A stretch of DNA of 64,000 nucleotides, taken from assembly GCF_011250515.1 (NCBI RefSeq), contig NZ_JAANOP010000001.1, positions 186,001 through 250,000 on the forward strand, written 5' to 3'. Positions 37,260 through 46,483 of the stretch are shown here, one piece after another. Both the position numbers and the translations under genes were made by a program. Numbering within the stretch: position 1 is the first letter of the stretch; every line of letters starts with the position of its first letter. Origin of the DNA: Aquirufa ecclesiirivi. GTDB taxonomy: Bacteria > Bacteroidota > Bacteroidia > Cytophagales > Spirosomataceae. Below the pieces are notes generated by a model that made no database searches, was not told where the DNA came from, and saw nothing but the letters and a program-made list of their open reading frames with translations.

Positions 37260-37317
37260 GCCACTACCATTTATACTTTATAATTCATCATTTACCATTT
37301 GCTTTTGCTTCGCTCAT

Positions 37318-37450
37318 GCTACGTTCCCATCTTTCGTTGGGATTAACCTCATCAGTTGTCTTTATTAGATTTTAGTTTTTAGAATGAATTTTGAGATTTT
37401 TTGATTGAAAATACCGTCGGTCAGCACGAGCGAAAGATGATGAACGCAGC
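37318..37450. repeat. imperfect inverted repeat with 94-base interior
   Basis: The left arm GCTACGTTCCCATCTTTCG (37318-37336) and right arm CGAAAGATGATGAACGCAGC (37431-37450) are reverse complements with a few mismatches and one extra base. The structure could be a remnant of a small non-autonomous element. Confidence 0.55.
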
Positions 37451-37632
37451 TGCAATATTAGTGATTTGGCAATAGGGATTAGTGTTGGAATGAAAAATGT
37501 AGAATGTAGAATTATTGGTTTCTAGCTCTTAATTGGCGGGTAAAAATACAAATAATCATTTTGCTAACTGGTAAATTATTCTGTTTACATAATAATACCG
37601 AATCAAATAGATCCCCTAAAATCTGTGGGAAC

Positions 37633-37714
37633 GAACGAGGGTAAATTTTACTCTTATCTGGCGAACGAGGGTAAATTTTTGATTTTTTTACCCTCGTATA
37701 AAAAACGAGAGTAA
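37633..37714. promoter_or_regulatory. cluster of four ACGAGGGTAA-type motifs
   Basis: GAACGAGGGTAAATTTT occurs at 37633-37649 and again at 37663-37679, exactly 30 bases later. A reversed copy TTTACCCTCGT is at 37687-37697, and a diverged ACGAGAGTAA follows at 37705-37714; the last two make a 10-bp-arm hairpin. The layout resembles an operator array or iterons. No gene begins within 100 bases on the plus strand. Confidence 0.5.
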
Positions 37715-37839
37715 TTTACTTAGGTAATTTTTAAAGAAATACCTGAATTTGAATTGGACTTAATTATCAGAATATTGTCTAACTATTTCATAACAAGACA
37801 CTACCCATTCTACATTCCTAATTCTACATTCTACATTTC

Positions 37840-39486
37840 CTAATAAGAAACCACCTGCCCATCTTTCACCAGACGTTCTTTCAACAGCGAATAAGGCACT
37901 TGCTGGGTACTGGTTTTTTGTTGGATCGCTAATACCGCGGCAGTGGCAGCGGATTGACCTAAAATCATGAAGACTGGCTCCATGCGGATCGATCCATAGG
38001 CGATGTGCGAACTGGAAAGACAAACGGGCACCAATAAATTCTGACATTCCTGCTCTTTGGGAATTATGGAGCCATAACTGATGGAATATGGTTTATCTGG
38101 ATGTACCCCGATATCTCCTTCATTTTGAACGTAGCCTTCTGCCGTGACAAATCGCTGAGCATTATGCGAGTCCAAGGAATAGGATCCCATCCCTATCGGT
38201 TCTTCGATCTTCGTTTTTCCCAATGCATCCGCCTCTTTCATGACGTATTTGCCCTGCATTCTTCTCGCCTCTCTCACATACAATTGATGCGGCCAGCCTC
38301 CATTATCTTTAAATTCATCTTTGGCTAAACCCCAGGTCTTCATGCGGTCCTGAACTTCCGAAGGCACTCTTGGGTCGTTTTGTAAGAAATACATCAATCC
38401 CTTTTGGTATAATTCATGCTCCTTGATGATGGTTTTTCTGCGTGCATAAGTAGCCTCAGGATAATCGTAGTTTTTACCTATAAAATCGGTACTAAACGGT
38501 CCATGATTATTGGTGTCTGTCTTTCGGTTAGGTATGGCATCAAACTTATCAAAGGTCTCTCGCCAACCGCTTTCAAAAACCCGAGCATACAAGGTGTATC
38601 GATCTGGATTATAGCCCTCAGGTTTAGGAAAAGCCATCCGATTATCTGGATGATTACTCAAACACATCCGAAAACAATAAGCCTGAATTTTATGGTCTCC
38701 CGAACCATTGGGTCCCAGTTTTTCTGTTGAAACTTCAGGCAATAAACCACTGCTAGGATCATTCGCTACCTTAAATGGACTAATCTTCGATTTAAAATAA
38801 TGTCCATGCTGAAATACTCCCACCTGCACCCCATTCCACTTTTCTCCATATACCGAATTCGCTTCTCTACCTACGTGGTACTTAACCCCAGCTAAGGCCA
38901 TCAAATCCCCTTCATAGGTTGCATCAATGAACATTTTACCGACAAAATGCTTTTTGGACAAGGTACTAATCTCCTGAATTTTGGCATCTTTTAATCGGAT
39001 GCCTTGTCGACTGCGATCCAAATATTCCTCACGCCAAACTTGAATTTGGTATTCTATAACCAAATCTTCCATCACCTGCTCCGCGGCATGTGGCTCAAAA
39101 ATCCACATGGTTTTATTGGCCCCATCCATGGCCACGGTTCCTTGACCCTTATTGCCAAACTGTGATTTCTTTTCCCAAAGCCAACTTTCTTCCTTTTGAT
39201 AATGCTGATATATGCGTTGATAAAACTCTCTGGATAAACCTCCAATCACCTCTTTGTTTCCCGTATCTGAAAATCCCAAACCGCCCGAAGTTAGCCCACC
39301 CAAATGTTTGTCGGGAGAAACGACGATGACACTATGGCCCATTTTTTTCACTTGCACGGCCGCTATGATGGCCGAAGCATTTCCCCCATACACAATCACA
39401 TCAGCAGAATAGGTATTTTTTTGTGCCCAAGTAGGCAGAAAAATACTGCAAAGAAATACGACAATCAGAACCTTACAAACTTTCAT
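37840..39486 (-). CDS. secreted FAD-dependent oxidoreductase
   Basis: A 548-residue protein with a signal peptide (about 1-21, PTWAQ). The dinucleotide-binding fold 'ADVIVYGGNASAIIAAVQVK' and 'HLGGLTSGGLGFSDTGN' identify the FAD_oxidored family (PF12831) found widely in sugar-utilization loci of Bacteroidota and Planctomycetes. 'MFIDATYEGDLMALAGVKYH' and the C-terminal 'RMEPVFMILGQSAATAAVLA' are also characteristic. It probably oxidises or lyses a sugar or uronic acid; substrate unknown. It is downstream of the DUF1501 gene by 25 bases, in the long unit running from 46352. Confidence 0.87.
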   Translation of the reverse strand: MKVCKVLIVVFLCSIFLPTWAQKNTYSADVIVYGGNASAIIAAVQVKKMGHSVIVVSPDKHLGGLTSGGLGFSDTGNKEVIGGLSREFYQRIYQHYQKEESWLWEKKSQFGNKGQGTVAMDGANKTMWIFEPHAAEQVMEDLVIEYQIQVWREEYLDRSRQGIRLKDAKIQEISTLSKKHFVGKMFIDATYEGDLMALAGVKYHVGREANSVYGEKWNGVQVGVFQHGHYFKSKISPFKVANDPSSGLLPEVSTEKLGPNGSGDHKIQAYCFRMCLSNHPDNRMAFPKPEGYNPDRYTLYARVFESGWRETFDKFDAIPNRKTDTNNHGPFSTDFIGKNYDYPEATYARRKTIIKEHELYQKGLMYFLQNDPRVPSEVQDRMKTWGLAKDEFKDNGGWPHQLYVREARRMQGKYVMKEADALGKTKIEEPIGMGSYSLDSHNAQRFVTAEGYVQNEGDIGVHPDKPYSISYGSIIPKEQECQNLLVPVCLSSSHIAYGSIRMEPVFMILGQSAATAAVLAIQQKTSTQQVPYSLLKERLVKDGQVVSY

Positions 39487-39511
39487 AATTTATCAACATA
39501 AGATGAAAAAA

Positions 39512-40996
39512 CTAGGCCAAAATACCTTTGACCAATTTACCATGTACATCGGTTAATCGGAACCTACGACCCTGGTATTTATACACTAATTGCTCATGGT
39601 CAATGCCCATCAGGTGCAACATAGTAGCCTGAAAATCATGCACATGCACGGGATCTTTGATAATATTATAACTGAAATCATCCGTCTGACCAAAAGTCGT
39701 CCCCGCCTTCACACCAGCTCCTGCCATCCACATGCTAAAGCATTTGGGATGGTGATCTCGTCCATAACCTGTTGGTGATAATTTACCTTGCGAATAAACC
39801 GTCCTACCAAACTCCCCTCCCCAAATCACCAAGGTATCTTCTAGCATACCTCTCCGCTTTAAATCCATGATCAAAGCGGCCGTTGCCTGATCGGTTTGTT
39901 TACACTGATTAACGATGTTTTTGGGTAAACTATCGTGATGGTCCCAGCCTTGATGGTACAGCTGAACAAAGCGCACATCTTTTTCCAATAACTTTCTAGC
40001 TAATAAGCAATTGGCGGCAAAACTTCCTTTATCTCGACTATTGGGTCCATACAAATCAAATACTTCCTGTGGTTCATCTGAGACATCCATCACTTCGGGC
40101 ACAGAGGTTTGCATCTTGAAAGCCATTTCATACTGGGCTATTCGGGCATCTACTTCGGGATCGCCCCAAGATTCATTTTGCAATTGGTTCAACTGCTTCA
40201 AATAATCCAGCATTTCTTGGCGGTCCTTGCCATCGTATCCTTCGGGATTTGACAAAAACAAAACAGGGTCTTTACTGGACCTAAATTGAACTCCTTGATG
40301 TTCTGAGGGCAAAAAGCCATTTCCCCAAAGTCGGGCATACAGCGGCTGATCTTTGGAAGCATCCTTAGACACCATGACAATGAAAGCGGGCAAGTTTTGA
40401 TTCTCTGAACCCAAACCATAGCTTAACCAAGAACCAATGGACGGTCGACCGGGTAATTGATGTCCTGTCTGAAAAAAAGTAATCGCTGGATCATGGTTGA
40501 TTTGCTCGGTAAACATGGATTTGATTACGCACAATTCATCCACTACTTGCGCCGTATAAGGCAATAAGTCACTTACCCAAGTTTGACTTTGCCCATATTG
40601 TCTGAACCCATAGGCAGAAGCTGCCACAGGCAAAATAGCCTGATTAGCACTCATACCCGTTAAGCGCTGACCTTTCCGAATAGAATCGGGCAAATCCTGA
40701 CCCATCCGTTTAGTCAATTCAGGTTTATAATCCCAGGTTTCAAACTGGGACGGGCCTCCGCTCATGAATAAATACACCACTCGTTTCGCCTTGGGCGCTA
40801 TTCTAGGTAAGGCATCCAATATTTGTTGTTCCAAAGATTGGCCTTGCGCTTGATGAGAAGCCAGCAATCCGTTCAAGGCTATCGCCCCAAAACCCATGGC
40901 TGTCTTCTTCAAAAAATCTCTTCGGTCTAGTCCCCGATTAAGCTTTTCTAAATCTGGATGCGATAAACGAAATGGATCGCTGTGTCTATGTCCCAT
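39512..40996 (-). CDS. Tat-exported DUF1501 (sulfatase-like fold) protein
   Basis: A 494-residue protein with a twin-arginine signal (LDRRDFLKKTAMGFGAIAL, Arg25-Arg26). 'RVVYLFMSGGPSQFETWDYK', 'FVQLYHQGWDHHDSLPKNI', 'VIWGGEFGRTVYSQGK' and 'GRDHHPKCFSMWMAGAGVK' are the hallmark motifs of DUF1501, which has an alkaline-phosphatase/sulfatase-like fold. It is nearly always encoded next to DUF1549/DUF1553 cytochromes, as here (four bases upstream). Function unproven; sulfate or phosphate ester hydrolysis is suspected. Tat export implies folding with metal in the cytoplasm. Confidence 0.92.
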   Translation of the reverse strand: MGHRHSDPFRLSHPDLEKLNRGLDRRDFLKKTAMGFGAIALNGLLASHQAQGQSLEQQILDALPRIAPKAKRVVYLFMSGGPSQFETWDYKPELTKRMGQDLPDSIRKGQRLTGMSANQAILPVAASAYGFRQYGQSQTWVSDLLPYTAQVVDELCVIKSMFTEQINHDPAITFFQTGHQLPGRPSIGSWLSYGLGSENQNLPAFIVMVSKDASKDQPLYARLWGNGFLPSEHQGVQFRSSKDPVLFLSNPEGYDGKDRQEMLDYLKQLNQLQNESWGDPEVDARIAQYEMAFKMQTSVPEVMDVSDEPQEVFDLYGPNSRDKGSFAANCLLARKLLEKDVRFVQLYHQGWDHHDSLPKNIVNQCKQTDQATAALIMDLKRRGMLEDTLVIWGGEFGRTVYSQGKLSPTGYGRDHHPKCFSMWMAGAGVKAGTTFGQTDDFSYNIIKDPVHVHDFQATMLHLMGIDHEQLVYKYQGRRFRLTDVHGKLVKGILA

Positions 40997-41000
40997 AATT

Positions 41001-44000
41001 TTATCGTTTGGTAATACTAGCGTCTGAATTCATGATGGCACTGGCTACCACAGCATTGGCTGCCACCAGATTTCCATCCATATTTCCTTGCAATCGCTTC
41101 ATTCCAGCTTGTAGCCAGCCTTTTGCTTTGCTTGCATCTTGCTGAAAACGAGCTAAACTTTTTCTTTGTAGATCGACCAACAAAGCCAATTCTTTATCCG
41201 AGGCTTCCCGACTTGTCAGTTTTTTAAAGGTCATTTGTATGGCTTTGTTAACATCTATTTCTACGGCCATTTGTTCTCCCAACATCTTAGCTGCTTCCAA
41301 AAAGGTGGGGTCATTCAGGCCCACAAGCGCCTGTAAAGGTGTATTGGTTTTTTGTCGACGTACCAAACAAGAACTTCTGGAAGGAGCATCAAATGTGGCT
41401 AGCGTGGGATTGGGTACCGAACGCTTCACGACCACATACAAGCTTCGGCGATATACTGCTGAAGTGGTATCTTGTTTGTAATGTGAGCTATTGATTTCCC
41501 ATAAACCATCAGGTTGATAAGGATAGACACTTTTTCCGCCAACCTTTTGCACTAATAAACCACTAGCTTGTAGAGCATTGTCTCGAATCATTTCCGCACT
41601 TAAACGAACAGAAGGCCCCCGAGCTAATAATCGGTTTTCTGGGTCATTTTCCCTTTGTTCCACCGTGGCCTTTGAATCTTGTTGGTAGGTTTCCGACATC
41701 ACCATTTGCTTCATCATTTGCTTGATATTCCAACCAGACTCTCGAAATTGGATAGCCAGAGCATCTAATAATTCGGGGTGGGAAGGCATTTCACCTTGGT
41801 TTCCAAAGTCTTCGGACGTTTTGACGATACCAGTCCCAAAAAAGTTTTGCCAAAAGCGATTCACGGCCACTCGAGCAGTTAAAGGATTATTTTCTTGGGT
41901 TAACCATTGTGCCAAGCCGAGTCTATTCTTGGGTAAGTTGGTTGGAAATGGCAAAATCTTTTGGGGAGTATTCGGAAAAACTTCTTGTCCTTTGGCGTCG
42001 TATTGACCACGTTGCAGCAAAAATGCCTTTTTAGGCTGGGGCATTTCTTGCATGATCATCACCTCCTCTATTTTCTCCGATGAATCCGCCAAAGCTGTTC
42101 GCCAATGTTTGATTTCTTTGGCAAAGGCCAATTGGGTGCTATCCAAATTTTGTTTGAAATAGGCCCGAAAAGCTTCTCCTTGATGGTTAGTCCATTGGTC
42201 TTGCGACTTGTATACCACATCTTTCCAGGAGGCCCTTTGAGCCAAAACTTGAATTTCATAAGGAATAAGTTCCCGATTGTAAACCGCCACTTCATCGGCT
42301 TTCCCTCCTTTAAAACCAAGGCCACGCCACCATCCACCAATTTGTAAGCCTAATTCATTTTTGGAGAAATAAATGATGTCTTTATACAGTTGGTCAATGA
42401 CTGTTTCCATATCCGACTTTTGACCATCTACGAACAAATTAAATCCTGCGGCCTGGGAAGATCCGTCATAAGTCAAAGCTAGATGTATCCATTGATCTCG
42501 CGGAACATCTGTTTTCATCACCTTATTGATGGCATTGGATGGAGCCGTATGCGCCATGTTTATTTCCAGTCGATTGTTTTTCAAATAGACATGAAATCCC
42601 TTAAAATTATACAGTCGCTCCGCATTACTCTTATGAAAAATAACCCCTTCTTTCATGTCTTTGGGAATATTCACCCACATGCCAATAGTGAATGGTTCCG
42701 ACTTTCTAAACACTCCGGCAGGACTTAAATCCGCATAAACATCTCCATCAAAAGCTAATCCTTGACCTTGCTTTCCTTTCACAAAAACGGGCTGATCTCC
42801 TGTCTTTCCTGATTCTCTCTTGATCACGGCGACCTGCTTATCATTCAACTTATTTTTCAATGTCGCATCCAAATCAAAATAAGCCACTAAGCCCTGTTGA
42901 GGAATCATTTCATCCGCCAATTTTTCATGACCCTTGCTCTTTATCCAGTTTTGAAAAGGAGCATTGGATGTCGGGCTTTGATTCATTTTTTCTTCTACCG
43001 TCCGAATCTTAGTTTGAATGAATTTCAAAACTTCTTCTTTTTCTTTGGTTGGAAGCATCAAAGTAGGAGTAGGCAAATCATCCGAATAGGAGATTTGACC
43101 TGCTTCTCGGACATTATTGAAAAAGCTGAAAAGTTCGTAATAATTTTTTTGAGAAATAGGGTCGTATTTATGATCATGGCAACGGGCACAACCTGTGGAT
43201 ATCGCCATAAATGCTTCCCCGAAAGTATTGGTTCGGTCAATCACATATTCTGCTTGAAACTCCTCTTCCACAATTCCCCCTTCCGTATTTTGGGGGTGAT
43301 TTCGGTTAAATCCCGTGGCAATCAACATCTCTTTACTTGGTTTGGGCATTAAATCACCGGCCAATTGCTGATGAATGAATGTATCATAAGGCATGTTGTT
43401 ATTGAAAGCCTTAATAACCCAATCGCGGTAGGGCGACATATCCCGGATACGGTCAACGGTATAGCCATGTGAATCCGCATAACGAGCTAAATCCAACCAA
43501 TCTACGGCCATTTTTTCGCCAAAATGAGGCGAAGCGAGCAGTCGGTCTACCTGCTTTTCATAAGCATTCGGGGTATTGTCAGCAAGATAATTTTCTAATT
43601 CAGGAATGCTAGGCGCCAGTCCTGTTAAATCAAAAGAGAGCCGACGAAGCAGTAAGGCCTTGGAAGCTTTGGCACTCATTTTTAAGGACTCCTTTTCCAA
43701 TTTTGTTTGCACCCAATAATCGATCACATTCATCCCCTTTTGAGATTCAGGGATGGCCTGCTTTACGGGTTTAACAAAAGCCCAATGCGGTTTATATACA
43801 GCTCCGTCCTGTATCCATTTAAGGAGTATGGCTTTTTCTTTGGCAGATAAACTTAAGTGAGATTTCGGCTCAGGCATGACATAGCTAGGGTCTTTGGAAA
43901 GAATGCGATGGGCCAACTCGCTCTTTTGTAGATTACCCGGTGTGATCGCCACTTTACCTGGGCTTTCTGGCAATTTGGCATAGGCATTCTCAGGCAAATC

Positions 44001-44213
44001 TAGTCGCAAGCCAGCCTTCTGTTTGGCTTTATCTGGTCCGTGACAGGCAAAGCATTTGTCGGACAATATCGGTTTTATATGAATATTAAAGTCCAGTGCT
44101 GCCGGTAATTGACGATATTCCAATGTCACATCTGCGGGTAAAGGCAAGCTTTTAGGTGGCTTGGCGGCCATCAAAAAACAAAGCGGAAATATCAAAAACC
44201 CATACCTTTTCAT
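41001..44213 (-). CDS. planctomycete-type cytochrome (PSCyt1-DUF1549-LamG-DUF1553)
   Basis: A 1070-residue exported protein. CFACH (54-58) with 'GPDKAKQKAGLRLDLPENAY' marks the PSCyt1 domain; the DUF1549 domain follows (about 155-360, 'WLDLARYADSHGYTVDRIRD') with a second haem motif CARCH in 'STGCARCHDHKYDPIS'. A LamG-like jelly roll occupies about 440-650 ('PFTIGMWVNIP', 'LALTYDGS') and a DUF1553/PSD1 domain about 760-1030 ('RVAVNRFWQNFFGTGIVKTS', 'QALVGLNDPTFLEAAKML'). Such multidomain cytochromes are typical of Planctomycetes and associate with DUF1501. They may transfer electrons in glycan degradation; this is not experimentally settled. Confidence 0.92.
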   Translation of the reverse strand: MKRYGFLIFPLCFLMAAKPPKSLPLPADVTLEYRQLPAALDFNIHIKPILSDKCFACHGPDKAKQKAGLRLDLPENAYAKLPESPGKVAITPGNLQKSELAHRILSKDPSYVMPEPKSHLSLSAKEKAILLKWIQDGAVYKPHWAFVKPVKQAIPESQKGMNVIDYWVQTKLEKESLKMSAKASKALLLRRLSFDLTGLAPSIPELENYLADNTPNAYEKQVDRLLASPHFGEKMAVDWLDLARYADSHGYTVDRIRDMSPYRDWVIKAFNNNMPYDTFIHQQLAGDLMPKPSKEMLIATGFNRNHPQNTEGGIVEEEFQAEYVIDRTNTFGEAFMAISTGCARCHDHKYDPISQKNYYELFSFFNNVREAGQISYSDDLPTPTLMLPTKEKEEVLKFIQTKIRTVEEKMNQSPTSNAPFQNWIKSKGHEKLADEMIPQQGLVAYFDLDATLKNKLNDKQVAVIKRESGKTGDQPVFVKGKQGQGLAFDGDVYADLSPAGVFRKSEPFTIGMWVNIPKDMKEGVIFHKSNAERLYNFKGFHVYLKNNRLEINMAHTAPSNAINKVMKTDVPRDQWIHLALTYDGSSQAAGFNLFVDGQKSDMETVIDQLYKDIIYFSKNELGLQIGGWWRGLGFKGGKADEVAVYNRELIPYEIQVLAQRASWKDVVYKSQDQWTNHQGEAFRAYFKQNLDSTQLAFAKEIKHWRTALADSSEKIEEVMIMQEMPQPKKAFLLQRGQYDAKGQEVFPNTPQKILPFPTNLPKNRLGLAQWLTQENNPLTARVAVNRFWQNFFGTGIVKTSEDFGNQGEMPSHPELLDALAIQFRESGWNIKQMMKQMVMSETYQQDSKATVEQRENDPENRLLARGPSVRLSAEMIRDNALQASGLLVQKVGGKSVYPYQPDGLWEINSSHYKQDTTSAVYRRSLYVVVKRSVPNPTLATFDAPSRSSCLVRRQKTNTPLQALVGLNDPTFLEAAKMLGEQMAVEIDVNKAIQMTFKKLTSREASDKELALLVDLQRKSLARFQQDASKAKGWLQAGMKRLQGNMDGNLVAANAVVASAIMNSDASITKR

Positions 44214-44216
44214 ACG

Positions 44217-45623
44217 CTATTTTATTGCTTTCAAACGATTTGTATCTGGCGGACTAAATTGGAATTTTCCTTCCACGATGCTTAAATCAGGTCGAGCTTT
44301 CTTCAAAGCTTGCAAGCCTTCCTGACTGAGCCTACTTTGCCAAATATAAAGAACTTTTAATGCCTTCATGGCAACAATGGCTTTTATCCCTTGGTCAGAA
44401 ATCCGTGTCCCATATAGATTTAACTGCGCTAGGTGGGGCAATTGCCCTAAGCGCTCTAAATCACCATCTTGAATATTACTTTGTTCAAGATTTATTTGCT
44501 GAAGGTTCTTAAAATTCAGGAGTTCCTCCACTTGGATATCTTGTCGTTTGGTTAATTTGATTTGTAAAACATTGTTTTGGATCTTTTTAGTCGCTTGCCA
44601 AGCCTTTGAATCAAGATGCTTTACATTAACAAAATTCAAACTCAAACCTGCAGGATGATTGGCAAATGGACTAATACTAAGACCTTGCGACTTAGCTTGA
44701 AGTATGTCGGCATGGTTAGCTGATTCCAGAGGCAGCAAAGTCATTGTAGGCTGTTTTATATCCAATGCATGCGACTGTATATCCGATGCATGCATTGAAT
44801 CTGCGGCATTAGACGGTAAAGACAATGCATGCATTGACTCAGAAAATGGTGCCCCCATCTCAATCCATCTTTTAATGATGGCCATTTGCCTTTCATTCAA
44901 TTGTTTTTTGCCTTCAGGTGGCATGTGCAAATCATCGTCTTCCGGCAAAATCAAATAACGATATAAATGACTTTTCAATGGATTTCCGGCAAGTAAAATA
45001 GGCCCTTCCTTTCCTCCCTTTTTGATGAAAGCTTCGGTATCTAAACGTAATTTCCCTTTCTGTTTTTTACTGGAATGACATTGAAAACAATGGCTTTTCA
45101 AAATGGGTAAAACCTCTTGCTCAAATGGAAAATTTCCTGCGGTGCTAAGCACTTCAACTGCGGTATCCAGTTCTATTTTCTGTTGAATTGTATCTACTGT
45201 TGAAAGGCTCAATTCCTTGGATTGAGATACTGTCTTTTTTCTGGCAAAAAAATAATTGGACCCATAAGTTAGCTCCCCACCCAAATGACCCGTGATAGCT
45301 AATGCAACAAATAAAATAAGGCTAATGATTTTTTGATAAGCTTGAAAAAAATAAAGACCCAGGGCGCAAAGGGTAGTTCCTATTCCCCACCATTGATGGG
45401 CTAAAACATCCCCTTTTTCATAAGCCCCTGAATTTGATAAAAGAAAGCCCGATATTGAGGCCATTATAGCTGCAATGGCTCCCAACAATAGCAAGGCAGA
45501 AATGGATGATTGGGTTTCAACTTTTCGAATTGACTGTGCCCAAATCATGACACAAGCTATGACCAATATCCCAATGGGAAAATGCACTAAAAAGGGATGT
45601 AAATGGCCTAACAAATCAATCAT
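44217..45623 (-). CDS. DUF2231 membrane domain fused to cytochrome c-like and leucine-rich-repeat domains
   Basis: A 468-residue protein. The first 130 residues have four helices beginning with HLHPFLVHFPIGILVIA, a DUF2231 hallmark. A haem motif CFQCH and 'KKQKGKLRLDTEAFIKKGGK', 'HMPPEGKKQLNERQ' define a PSCyt1-type cytochrome. After a low-complexity linker with repeated SMHA/SHA peptides come LRR-like strands ('LKNLQQINLEQSNIQDGDL', 'LPHLAQLNLYGTRISDQG'). The layout suggests a membrane-anchored cytochrome with a protein-binding tail. It is three bases upstream of the DUF1553 cytochrome and nine after the 45633-46352 gene's stop. Confidence 0.87.
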   Translation of the reverse strand: MIDLLGHLHPFLVHFPIGILVIACVMIWAQSIRKVETQSSISALLLLGAIAAIMASISGFLLSNSGAYEKGDVLAHQWWGIGTTLCALGLYFFQAYQKIISLILFVALAITGHLGGELTYGSNYFFARKKTVSQSKELSLSTVDTIQQKIELDTAVEVLSTAGNFPFEQEVLPILKSHCFQCHSSKKQKGKLRLDTEAFIKKGGKEGPILLAGNPLKSHLYRYLILPEDDDLHMPPEGKKQLNERQMAIIKRWIEMGAPFSESMHALSLPSNAADSMHASDIQSHALDIKQPTMTLLPLESANHADILQAKSQGLSISPFANHPAGLSLNFVNVKHLDSKAWQATKKIQNNVLQIKLTKRQDIQVEELLNFKNLQQINLEQSNIQDGDLERLGQLPHLAQLNLYGTRISDQGIKAIVAMKALKVLYIWQSRLSQEGLQALKKARPDLSIVEGKFQFSPPDTNRLKAIK

Positions 45624-45632
45624 CTATGGAAA

Positions 45633-46352
45633 TTATTTATGGTCCAATAATTCCCTTCTGGACCATGCCTCATCCATAGGACCACCTGTAGATTTTTGCC
45701 CTTTATGTCGCCAAATTCCATCTTGAATTTGAAATTCAAATGGAAGTTTTTTGCCAATACTTGAACTGGCTTTGGTAAAAAATACAATCTCTTCGTTATA
45801 GGTATTTCCTTGCGTGCTATAAAAGCCTCCTCCTGTGCCAAAGAATTGTTTGCTTTGAACATTGTAGGCAATCCATTGGAAGGCCTTTCCTGTATGTATT
45901 TTCATGGTTCTTCTCGGGAAAAAAGGATTAGGTCTTCGAGACAGCACTTCATTTGAAAAATTCCCGACAATAATCCAAGCGCCTTTCATTTTCCCTGCTT
46001 CACCTTGGTCCATCTGAGTGAAAACCTGTTGTTCCACTTGAATCTGCCCATTTTTCTTTTGAAATATAAGCTTTTTCAACTGACCTACTTGTAATGAATC
46101 TTTCGAATTCCATTCTTGGTGAATTTCCAATTCTTTCCCCTTCACGCGATATGTTCCACCGTATGTTGCCAGCAACTTATGGCTATTTGATTCAAACTGA
46201 GTAACACTAACAATTTGATCCGTTACCAAAATCCAGGTAGACACGTCTCCTTGGGTATTGGACCAAGAGCCTTCTATGGGTTTTTGAGCTGAAACAAAAA
46301 AAGGATGTACGAACAAAGCACATACCAAAAGGGCTCGCAGTAACTGTTTCAT
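45633..46352 (-). CDS. secreted hypothetical protein, first gene of the cytochrome unit
   Basis: A 239-residue exported protein (signal about 1-22, FFVSAQ). It shows two similar beta-rich halves, each with 'GSW/GAW..' starts ('PIEGSWSNTQGDVSTWILVT', 'MKGAWIIVGNF'), 'YGGTYRVKGKELEIHQEW' and 'GGGFYSTQGNTYNEEIVFF', so an internal duplication of a lipocalin- or DUF-like barrel is possible. I do not recognise a family with certainty. It precedes the DUF2231-cytochrome gene by nine bases and is probably the promoter-proximal gene of the whole unit; it has an AACCTAT leader nine bases from the ATG. Confidence 0.66.
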   Translation of the reverse strand: MKQLLRALLVCALFVHPFFVSAQKPIEGSWSNTQGDVSTWILVTDQIVSVTQFESNSHKLLATYGGTYRVKGKELEIHQEWNSKDSLQVGQLKKLIFQKKNGQIQVEQQVFTQMDQGEAGKMKGAWIIVGNFSNEVLSRRPNPFFPRRTMKIHTGKAFQWIAYNVQSKQFFGTGGGFYSTQGNTYNEEIVFFTKASSSIGKKLPFEFQIQDGIWRHKGQKSTGGPMDEAWSRRELLDHK

Positions 46353-46483
46353 GATGGAAAAATAGGTTATAAATCTTGCCTAATTTACAATCTTTTTCTG
46401 AATCCCCTAGCCTTAGGAAAGATGAATGAAGGAGGAACTATTGCTAAAATTTCTCGTAAATTAGCTATTTAAATCTGCCCACC

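Larger units (their letters stand above)
37224..37839. other. 616-bp gene-free, repeat-rich region
   Basis: No credible gene is seen. It holds heptamer arrays of the GTAGAAT type at both ends (37234-37259, 37493-37513, and inverted at 37805-37837), a pair of inverted arms around 37318-37450, and four copies of an ACGAGGGTAA-like motif at 37633-37714. The inverted arrangement of the end arrays and the loss of coding content suggest a decayed mobile or hypervariable insert (inference). Confidence 0.65.

Noticed and set aside
37224-37839. CRISPR array
   Set aside because: The heptamer and 17-base repeats are too short and irregular, there are no unique spacers of constant size and no cas genes.
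42897-43352. Open frame of 151 codons on the plus strand
   Set aside because: It lies antisense inside the DUF1549/DUF1553 cytochrome, which has strong domain support.
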